Assembly: GCA_947474875.1 (NCBI GenBank)
Contig: CANJKY010000358.1
Coordinates: 1-5,148, forward strand
From: Gemmataceae bacterium
GTDB lineage: Bacteria; Planctomycetota; Planctomycetia; Gemmatales; Gemmataceae
Direction of reading: 5' to 3'
Length of the DNA: 5,148 nt
Under the pieces are notes generated by a model. The model made no database searches. It saw only the letters and a program-made list of their open reading frames with translations, and was not told where the DNA came from. Both the position numbers and the translations under genes were made by a program. Shown here piece after piece: positions 1 through 5,148 of the stretch; the first letter of the stretch is position 1; each line of letters begins with the position of its first letter.

Positions 1-3000
1 AGCACGTGGCGGTGACGGCGGACAGCCCGGCGGCGAAGACGGTGGACGTGGGCGTGCGGCTGGACGCCCACCGCATCCCCCGCAGCTTCAAGTTCCGCGT
101 CCGGGCGAACGACGCCGAAACCGGGTGGCACGCCGTCACCCTCGCCCCGCCGCCGAAGCTGGTGCCGCTGGACGGCCGCGCCTCCCCGCAGATGCACGCC
201 ACCTTCCCGGCGTACACCGACCTGCCGGCCGTCGACCTGCCGGACGGGTCCGGGGCGGTGGAGGCGGTCCACGGCACCCGCATCCGGTTCGCCGCCGGGG
301 TGGACCGGCCGGTGGTGTCGGCGGTGCTCGTGCCGCAGTGGGACCGCACGCCGCTCCGCACCGCCGCGGGGGTGGCGGCTGTTGCCACCCCCGACGGGTT
401 CGGCGCGCTCGCCGCCCAGGCGCTGGCCGACGACGTGAGCGAGGACATTCCGCTGACGGTGGACCGCGGCGGCACCCGGCTGTCGGCCGAGTTCATCCCG
501 AAGTTGTCCGGCCTGTACACCCTGCGGTTCACCGACGACACCGGGTTGACCGGCACCCGGCTGATCGAGTTCCGCATCTCCCCGGACCCGGCCCCGGTGG
601 TGTACCTGGACCGCCCGCTGGCCGGCAAAGACCCGGTGGTGTACCTGCCGACCGCGGCCGTCACCGTGTCGGCCCGCGGCGAGGACCGCACGTTCGCCGT
701 CCGCCGGTTGTTCCTCGAATACCGGGTGGGCACCGACGCCCCGTTCCGCGAAGTCCTGCTGCTCGACCTGCCGGCGTTCGACACCCCGCTGTCCGCGGTC
801 ATCGGCCCGCCATCCGCCTCCCGGCGGGAGAAGCAACTGACCGCGACCGCCCAGGCCACCATCCCGATCAGCCTGTTCCGCAAGCCGGACGGCACGGCAC
901 CCGTGGATGGCGACCGCATCACCGTCCGCGCCGCCGCCACCGACTTCGACGATGTTACGGTGCTGAAGGAGCCGGGCCGCAGCCGCGAGGAGGTGACGCT
1001 GGTGATCGTGAACAAGTCGTCGCTCGAAACCATCCTCCAGCAGGAGGCGGCGAAGCTACGGCCCCCGCTGCTGAAGGTGCGGGAGCAGCAGCGGCAGGCC
1101 CGCGAGCGGACGCAGGAGGTGGCGAAGGCGGCGGCCGACGGGCAACTGTCGCCGGCGGACGCGGCCAAGCTCGGGCAGGCCGAACGGGAGCAGCGGGCGG
1201 TGCGGAACGACATCTCCGACCCGCGGGACGGGCTGGAGCGGGCGGCCCAACTGCTCAAGGACACCATCCGGGCGAACAACCTACCACCGACCACCACCGG
1301 CGAGCGGGTGGAGGCGGTGGCCGACGACCTCACCCGGCTGGCCGAACAGCAACTGGACCGGGCCGAACCGCTCATCGCGTCGGCCAAGCAGGAGGCGGAC
1401 ACGGCGGCGACCGGCGGCCAGCCGGACCCGAAGAAGGTGGCCGACGACCTGAAGAAGGCGGTGCGGCGGCAGCAGGCGGCGGAAGCCGACCTGGACCAGG
1501 TGCTGAAGCAACTGGAACAGTGGGCGGCGGCCGGCGAGGTGCGGTCCGAGGCGCGGGCACTCAAGGAGGAACTGACCAAGGCCGGCGAGCAGGGGGCGAA
1601 GGCGGCCGAGAAGGTTGAGCCGGGCAAGCCGGCGGACAAGCTGTCCCCGCCGGACAAGGCCGAACTAACGCGTGCGGGTGACCAGTTCAACCAGCTGGCC
1701 GACCGCGCCGCCGGCATCATCAGCAAGGCCGAGCGGCTGGCCGACGAGAAGCAGGCGAAGGCGGACGGGCTGCAAGCCCAGGCGGACGCGAAAGCGGCCG
1801 AGGCGAAGTCGGCGGCCGGTTCACCGATGCCGATGAACGGTGACGCCGACAAGATGCAGGCCGAGGCGGACGCGCTGAAGGCGGACGCGGCGAAGGAGAA
1901 GGCCGAGGCCGACGCCCTCCGTTCGGCCGTGCAGAAGGCCGGCGGGCAGGATCTGGTGAACGACCTGCGGCGGGCCGGGAACGAACTCCAGCAGAACAAC
2001 CCCGCCCAGTCGGCCGAGGCGCAGAAGTCGGCCGGCCAGCGGCTCGACCAGCTCGCCCAGTCGCTCGCCGAGAAGCCCGAGGACGGCGACCAGTTGAAGA
2101 AGAAGAAGGACCTGGCCGACGAGGTGGACAAGCTGGCCGAGCAACAGGACGAACTTAACAAGAAGGTGAAGCAGGCGGAGAAGATGGACGACCCGGTGAA
2201 GCGGGAGGAGGCGCTGAAGAAGCTGGCCCGCGAGCAGGAGAAGCTGAAGGAGAAGACCGAACAGGCGGCCGAGAAGCTGACCCGCGAGCGGGAGCCGGAG
2301 GCGGCCCAGAAGCTCCGCGACGCGGCCGAGCAGATGGAGGGGGCGAAGGCCGACCTGGAGCAGGGCAAGGCGCCCGAGCAGGCCCAACAGGACGCGCTCG
2401 ACCGGATCGAGGAGTCCGTCAAGAAACTCGACCAGGACCGGCAGCAGGACCAGGACAAGCTCGCTCAGGAGAAGCGGGCTGAGCTGACCGAGCGGCTGAA
2501 GGGTCTCCGCGAGCGGCTGAAGGCGACGGACGACGAGGCCGCCCGCATCCAGGCGGACGTGCTTAAGCAGGCCGGGTGGGACCGGGCCAAGTGCGTCAGC
2601 CTTGGCGATCTGGAGGACCGGGCGAAGGCGGTGGCGGATGAACTGAGGCAGTTCGCCGAGAAGGAGTTGGCCGAACTGACCGTGTTCAAGCAACTGGTGG
2701 ACCAGGCGGCCGACCTGACCGCCACGGCCGGCAAGCGGTTCGGCGAGCGGAAGTCGGACTCCCTCGGGCTGATCGGCGAGGCGCTGGACGAGAAGGCGGA
2801 GGCCGCGGCCGACGACCGCACCCGCCGCCCGCTCCGCACCGCCCTGCGGCGGATCGACCTGCTGCTCAACTCGCTCAAGGACGACCCGAAGGATCAGAAG
2901 AAGGACGGTGGCGGGCAAGGCGGCGGTGACATGCCACCGGGCGGCGGAGGCGAGGGCGGTATGCCGCCGGGCGGCGGGAAGCAGAACGGCGGCGTGCCGC

Positions 3001-3215
3001 CGATCGCCCAACTGAAGGCGCTGCGGGCACTCCAGGCCGACCTGAACGACCGCACCCGCGAGTTCGACAGGGTCCACCCGGACCGGGCCAAGCTGACCGA
3101 CGACGACCGCGAGGAACTGGACGAGTTGGAGAAAGCCCAGCGAGAGGTGGCCGACCTGTTCGAGAAGATCAAGCCGGCGTTCGAGAAGATGTTGCAAGGG
3201 GGGATCGACCAATGA
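1..3215 (+). CDS. Large extracytoplasmic beta-sandwich plus coiled-coil protein, DUF4175-like (5' partial)
   Basis: This is the C-terminal 1070 or so residues of a larger protein. The frame is open to the window edge (first whole codon at base 3). The GTG at base 6 falls inside a beta-domain and has no visible ribosome site, so the true start is upstream. Numbering from that GTG, residues 1-335 are beta-rich and contain a P-x-Y-T motif near 68-71, a 'SGLYTLRF' strand at 168, a 'PVVYLDRP' domain junction at 197 and a 'GDRITV' strand at 302. Residues 338-958 are almost unbroken Ala/Glu/Lys/Gln/Asp-rich helix, with breaks near 538-548 and 604-613. A Gly/Pro linker (about 967-998) leads to a helical end module. 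I see only one cysteine (C863) and no membrane segment in the visible part. The architecture resembles planctomycete proteins labelled DUF4175-like, which carry N-terminal membrane helices. Membrane anchoring and a scaffold role outside the cytoplasm are inferred. The family assignment is from memory; a generic coiled-coil protein is the alternative. Confidence 0.85.
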   Translation, partial: HVAVTADSPAAKTVDVGVRLDAHRIPRSFKFRVRANDAETGWHAVTLAPPPKLVPLDGRASPQMHATFPAYTDLPAVDLPDGSGAVEAVHGTRIRFAAGVDRPVVSAVLVPQWDRTPLRTAAGVAAVATPDGFGALAAQALADDVSEDIPLTVDRGGTRLSAEFIPKLSGLYTLRFTDDTGLTGTRLIEFRISPDPAPVVYLDRPLAGKDPVVYLPTAAVTVSARGEDRTFAVRRLFLEYRVGTDAPFREVLLLDLPAFDTPLSAVIGPPSASRREKQLTATAQATIPISLFRKPDGTAPVDGDRITVRAAATDFDDVTVLKEPGRSREEVTLVIVNKSSLETILQQEAAKLRPPLLKVREQQRQARERTQEVAKAAADGQLSPADAAKLGQAEREQRAVRNDISDPRDGLERAAQLLKDTIRANNLPPTTTGERVEAVADDLTRLAEQQLDRAEPLIASAKQEADTAATGGQPDPKKVADDLKKAVRRQQAAEADLDQVLKQLEQWAAAGEVRSEARALKEELTKAGEQGAKAAEKVEPGKPADKLSPPDKAELTRAGDQFNQLADRAAGIISKAERLADEKQAKADGLQAQADAKAAEAKSAAGSPMPMNGDADKMQAEADALKADAAKEKAEADALRSAVQKAGGQDLVNDLRRAGNELQQNNPAQSAEAQKSAGQRLDQLAQSLAEKPEDGDQLKKKKDLADEVDKLAEQQDELNKKVKQAEKMDDPVKREEALKKLAREQEKLKEKTEQAAEKLTREREPEAAQKLRDAAEQMEGAKADLEQGKAPEQAQQDALDRIEESVKKLDQDRQQDQDKLAQEKRAELTERLKGLRERLKATDDEAARIQADVLKQAGWDRAKCVSLGDLEDRAKAVADELRQFAEKELAELTVFKQLVDQAADLTATAGKRFGERKSDSLGLIGEALDEKAEAAADDRTRRPLRTALRRIDLLLNSLKDDPKDQKKDGGGQGGGDMPPGGGGEGGMPPGGGKQNGGVPPIAQLKALRALQADLNDRTREFDRVHPDRAKLTDDDREELDELEKAQREVADLFEKIKPAFEKMLQGGIDQ
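2904..2999 (+). repeat. Gly/Pro-rich linker coding repeat in the coiled-coil protein
   Basis: Residues 967-998 of the first protein are low complexity. An imperfect unit M-P-P-G-G-G occurs twice, coded around bases 2931 and 2961, and is flanked by further Gly triplets. The linker separates the long coiled coil from the terminal helical module (about 1000-1069) and probably acts as a flexible hinge. A similar Gly/Pro/Met composition recurs in the next protein. Confidence 0.7.
3196..3203 (+). promoter_or_regulatory. Shine-Dalgarno site for the small secreted protein gene
   Basis: AAGGGGGG lies 8 bases before the ATG at 3212, inside the last codons of the upstream gene. It supports that ATG as the start. 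The ATGA overlap (3212-3215) places the upstream stop on top of the downstream start, which suggests translational coupling. Confidence 0.65.
3212..3215 (+). other. ATGA stop-start overlap (translational coupling)
   Basis: The ATG of the small secreted protein gene (3212-3214) overlaps the TGA of the coiled-coil protein gene (3213-3215). Such overlaps usually indicate that the two proteins are translated together and in related amounts. With the 7-base gap to the third gene, this supports one polycistronic unit. Confidence 0.8.
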
Positions 3216-4036
3216 GACGGCTGCTGCTGGCCGCGTGCCTCGCGCTCCCCACTTCGGCGTGGGCGATCGTTCCTCCGATCCCGCGGGTGGCCCCCGGCTT
3301 GCTCCCGCCGGGCGACGACAAGCCGGCCGAGCCGAAGCCGGACGCCCCACCGCCGGCCGCGGCCGACGACGACCCGCTCAAGACGATCGAACGGATCACC
3401 CAGACGGCGAAGGCGGTCGGCGACCGGTTGAAGGATACGGACACCGGCGAGGACACCCGCAAACAGCAGGACCAACTGCTCCGCGACATCGACTCGCTGC
3501 TCAAGCAGAACGAGAACCCGCCGCCCCAAGGTGGAGGTGGAGGGGGTGGCGGCGGTCCGCCCCCTGCTCCAACGGGCGGAGGGGGTGGCGGGGGCGGGTC
3601 TCCTCCTCCGATGGGCGGGGGGGGGAAGGGGGGCGGCGGTTCCGGTCGCAAGCAGCGGGGCAGCGGCGGGCAGGGGCAGCAGCAACAGCAGCCGATGGGT
3701 GGTGCCGGTCAACAACAGCAACAGCCGATGGGAGACGGCGGGAAGCCGGATAAGCCGATGGGTCAGGGCCAGCCGACGGGCGGGGCGAACGACCCGACCG
3801 GCAGTGGCACCCCGCAGACCGCCGGCGCCCAGGGCGGCAAGGGCGGCGGGAAGATGACCCCGGACCTGCCGCTGGACGACCCGTTCAGCAAGCGGGTGTG
3901 GGGCCACCTGCCGGAGAAGCTGCGGCAGCAGGCCATGCAGTCGTACCGCGAGCAGTTCATGCCGCAGTACAGCGAGCTGCTCAAGCAGTACTATTCCAAC
4001 ATCGCCGAGCGGGAAAAGGGCACCCCCCGGAAGTGA
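3212..4036 (+). CDS. Small secreted protein with Gly/Pro/Gln linker and conserved-looking C-terminal helical module
   Basis: This 274-residue protein has no function that I recognise. Residues 1-18 are a typical Sec signal peptide: MRR, a hydrophobic core LLLAACLALP, then S-A-W-A with likely cleavage after A18. No lipobox Cys sits at the cleavage site. After a Pro-rich stretch, residues 55-99 form an amphipathic helical module with a T-G-E-D-T then Q-x(6)-D-I-D-S-L-L pattern. Residues 103-217 are low complexity: Gly runs, PPP, and Q5-P-M-G repeats. Residues 218-268 form a compact C-terminal module with V-W-G-H-L-P-E at 229-235 and Y-S-E-L-L-K-Q-Y-Y at 253-261. From memory, planctomycete homologues keep both end modules while the linker varies, which suggests a tethered two-module protein. 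Start choice rests on the signal peptide, the strong ribosome site and the ATGA overlap with the upstream gene. Its placement between a coiled-coil protein and a Tat-exported barrel protein suggests a shared extracytoplasmic role (inference). Confidence 0.88.
   Translation: MRRLLLAACLALPTSAWAIVPPIPRVAPGLLPPGDDKPAEPKPDAPPPAAADDDPLKTIERITQTAKAVGDRLKDTDTGEDTRKQQDQLLRDIDSLLKQNENPPPQGGGGGGGGGPPPAPTGGGGGGGGSPPPMGGGGKGGGGSGRKQRGSGGQGQQQQQPMGGAGQQQQQPMGDGGKPDKPMGQGQPTGGANDPTGSGTPQTAGAQGGKGGGKMTPDLPLDDPFSKRVWGHLPEKLRQQAMQSYREQFMPQYSELLKQYYSNIAEREKGTPRK
3531..3645 (+). repeat. G-rich low-complexity tract with G9 homopolymer and G-quadruplex-type runs
   Basis: This tract codes the Gly/Pro linker (residues ~107-144) of the small secreted protein. 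It contains G runs at 3574-3576, 3581-3585, 3590-3594 and 3596-3598, separated by loops of 4, 4 and 1 bases, which fits the canonical four-run quadruplex pattern. A second cluster has GGG at 3613, nine G at 3617-3625 and six G at 3628-3633. The G-rich strand is the coding strand, so the mRNA carries the runs. G9 is also a plausible slippage site and a place where sequencing errors occur. Confidence 0.7.
3677..3763 (+). repeat. Imperfect Q5-P-M-G coding repeat
   Basis: The peptide QQQQQPMG occurs at residues 156-163 (bases 3677-3700) and again at 167-174 (3710-3733). A shorter P-M-G copy with K-P-D-K before it follows at 182-184 (3755-3763). The two full copies use CAG and CAA in different orders, so the repeat is better conserved as protein than as DNA. 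It forms part of the flexible linker. Confidence 0.7.
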
Positions 4037-4037
4037 G
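4029..4037 (+). promoter_or_regulatory. Probable weak Shine-Dalgarno site for the Tat-exported barrel protein gene
   Basis: GGAAGTGAG spans the stop codon of the upstream gene (TGA 4034-4036). Its GGAAG part ends 10 bases before the ATG at 4044. The match is only moderate, and reinitiation by ribosomes finishing the upstream gene 7 bases earlier is an equally good explanation. Confidence 0.4.
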
Positions 4038-4043
4038 CGACCG

Positions 4044-5138
4044 ATGACCGACCGTTCCCGCCGCCGGTTCCTCCGCACCGCCGCCGTCGCCGGTACTGGC
4101 GGACTGCTCACCCTGCTCGGCCGGGCGGCTGACCCGGCCGGTCCGCGGTCGCCGGACGACTTCATCTCCCCCGAGACGCAGTCGGCCATCGACCGCGGGC
4201 TGCAGTTCTTGGCCCAGTCGCAGGCGAACGACGGGTCGTTCGGCGATCGCATGGGGGGGAACACGGCGAACGCGGCGGTCACCGCGCTGGCCGGGCTGGC
4301 GCTGTTGTCCGGCGGGCACCACCCCGGCCGCGGGCGGTTCGGCAAGCAGGTGAGCCGGGCGGTGGACTACATCGTGAACCGCGGGCGGACGGCCGCCCCG
4401 GTCGGGTACCTGCAGAACGCCGACACGGCCGGGCACGGGGCCATCTACCAGCACGGGTTCTCCACCCTGTTCCTGTCCGAGGTCCACGGCACCCTGCCGG
4501 ACCCGGACAAACAGGCGAAAGCCCGCGACATGTTGGAGAAGGCGGTGGCGGTGACGGTGAAGGCGCAGAACCGCAAGGGCGGGTGGCGGTACGAGCCGCG
4601 GGCGACCGAGCAGGACGACGTGTCCGTCACGGTGGCTCAGCTGATGGCCCTGCGGGCGGCGAAGAACGCCGGCATCTACGTGGACAAGGCGGTGGTGGAC
4701 AAGTGCGTGGAGTACATCAAGGGGTGCCAACTGCCGGACGGCGGGTTCATGTACATCAAGGGGCAGTCCGGGTCCGGGTCGCTGTTCCCGCGGTCGGCGG
4801 CGGCGGTGGTCGGGCTGTACAGCGCCGGCGTCTACGACGACCCGGTGGTGGAGAAGGGGCTGCGGTACCTGATGCGGTACCTGCCGCGGGGCAACCGCGG
4901 CGGGTTCGATATCCGCCAGGAACACTACTTCTACGGTCAGTACTACGCCGCCCTCGCCATGTGGACGGCCGGCGGGAACTACTGGGCCGAGTGGTACCCG
5001 GCCATCCGCAACGAGTTGCTGCTTCGCCGCGAACAGGGCGGCGGGTGGAGCGACTTCTTCGGCTCGGCCTACGCCACCGCCATGGCGTGCATCATCCTGC
5101 AGCTGCCGAACAACTACCTGCCGATCATGCAGAAGTGA
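4044..5138 (+). CDS. Tat-exported prenyltransferase/squalene-cyclase repeat (alpha/alpha barrel) protein
   Basis: This 364-residue protein starts with a twin-arginine signal: S-R-R-R-F-L-R at 5-11, a hydrophobic stretch over 12-25, and likely cleavage near A28-A29. Export as a folded protein is therefore expected. The mature part shows five QW-like turns typical of the terpenoid cyclase/prenyltransferase alpha/alpha toroid: QSQANDGSFG at 58, QNRKGGWRY at 175, QLPDGGFMY at 229, GNRGGFD at 283 and REQGGGWSD at 329. An aromatic patch HYFYGQYY lies at 294-301, and the C-terminal motif LPNNYLPIMQK is at 354-364. Squalene-hopene cyclases are about 630 residues with two barrels; this has room for one. 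The acid motif DXDD is not intact: the closest match is E-Q-D-D at 189-192, followed by V-S-V-T. Cyclase or prenyltransferase activity is therefore doubtful, and a binding or structural role outside the cytoplasm is plausible (inference). The start is supported by the Tat motif and by the 7-base gap after the upstream stop. Confidence 0.92.
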   Translation: MTDRSRRRFLRTAAVAGTGGLLTLLGRAADPAGPRSPDDFISPETQSAIDRGLQFLAQSQANDGSFGDRMGGNTANAAVTALAGLALLSGGHHPGRGRFGKQVSRAVDYIVNRGRTAAPVGYLQNADTAGHGAIYQHGFSTLFLSEVHGTLPDPDKQAKARDMLEKAVAVTVKAQNRKGGWRYEPRATEQDDVSVTVAQLMALRAAKNAGIYVDKAVVDKCVEYIKGCQLPDGGFMYIKGQSGSGSLFPRSAAAVVGLYSAGVYDDPVVEKGLRYLMRYLPRGNRGGFDIRQEHYFYGQYYAALAMWTAGGNYWAEWYPAIRNELLLRREQGGGWSDFFGSAYATAMACIILQLPNNYLPIMQK

Positions 5139-5148
5139 TGTAGCCGCG

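Noticed and set aside
6..8. GTG at the window edge as the true start of the first gene
   Set aside because: The frame continues upstream to the window edge, there is no ribosome site or signal sequence, and the first residues already read as the middle of a beta-domain.
125..1618. Plus-strand alternative frame of 497 codons inside the first gene
   Set aside because: The translation is Gly/Ala/Arg/Pro-rich with no domains, while the chosen frame has coherent beta strands and a coiled coil.
1821..3350. Long minus-strand open frame of about 509 codons opposite the coiled-coil gene
   Set aside because: Its product is a Leu/Arg/Gly-rich string with no recognisable domain. It mirrors the Lys/Glu/Gln codons of the real gene, and GC-rich DNA with few stops gives such shadows readily.
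3531..3763. Repeat tract as a CRISPR array or mobile-element remnant
   Set aside because: The repeats are short, imperfect, in frame and encode Gly/Pro/Gln linker. There are no regular spacers or inverted ends.
2894..4345. Long minus-strand open frame crossing all three genes
   Set aside because: It spans both gene junctions, encodes Pro/Arg/Ser-rich low-complexity sequence, and conflicts with three well-supported plus-strand genes.
3981..4925. Minus-strand open frame of 314 codons opposite the barrel protein gene
   Set aside because: The product is His/Arg/Val/Pro-rich without motifs, whereas the opposite strand encodes clear Tat and QW-like motifs.
4044..5138. Calling the barrel protein a squalene-hopene cyclase
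   Set aside because: It is about half the usual length, is Tat-exported and lacks an intact DXDD motif, so only the fold can be named.
5138..5143. ATG overlapping the last stop codon as the start of a fourth gene
   Set aside because: The ATG is followed at once by TAG, so it encodes nothing. The remaining bases hold no feature.

Overview
The window is very GC-rich (roughly 70% by eye) and is almost entirely coding on the + strand. It holds three head-to-tail genes packed as one transcription unit: a 5'-truncated giant coiled-coil protein (1-3215), a small secreted low-complexity protein (3212-4036), and a Tat-exported protein of the terpene-cyclase/prenyltransferase barrel fold (4044-5138). 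The first two genes overlap by 4 bases (ATGA). The last two are separated by 7 bases. No RNA gene, mobile element, CRISPR array, promoter or terminator could be supported, and no intergenic stretch is longer than 10 bases.

The gene content and style resemble Planctomycetota, most likely the Gemmataceae. The reasons are high GC, very long Ala/Glu/Lys/Gln-rich proteins behind beta-sandwich regions, Gly/Pro-rich linkers, and a half-size squalene-cyclase-like protein ending in a 'LPNNYLPI' tail. I recall this set of proteins from planctomycete genomes, where it often lies near MoxR ATPase/DUF58/BatA-type genes. Those neighbours are outside this window, so that link is recollection and inference, not observation.

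Layout: residues ~1-335 of the first protein are beta-rich repeats, ~338-958 are almost continuous charged helix, ~967-998 are a Gly/Pro linker, and ~1000-1069 are a terminal helical module. Its N-terminus, where a membrane anchor would be expected, lies upstream. The second protein has a Sec signal peptide, a short helical module, a long Gly/Pro/Gln linker with a run of nine G bases, and a conserved-looking C-terminal helical module. The third has a twin-arginine signal and five QW-like turns of an alpha/alpha barrel, but no intact DXDD cyclase motif.

Together the genes look like an envelope assembly: a probable membrane-anchored extracytoplasmic rod, a small secreted partner and a folded exported barrel protein, made in coupled fashion. 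No biochemical function can be assigned from sequence alone, and this is the main point of interest in the window.
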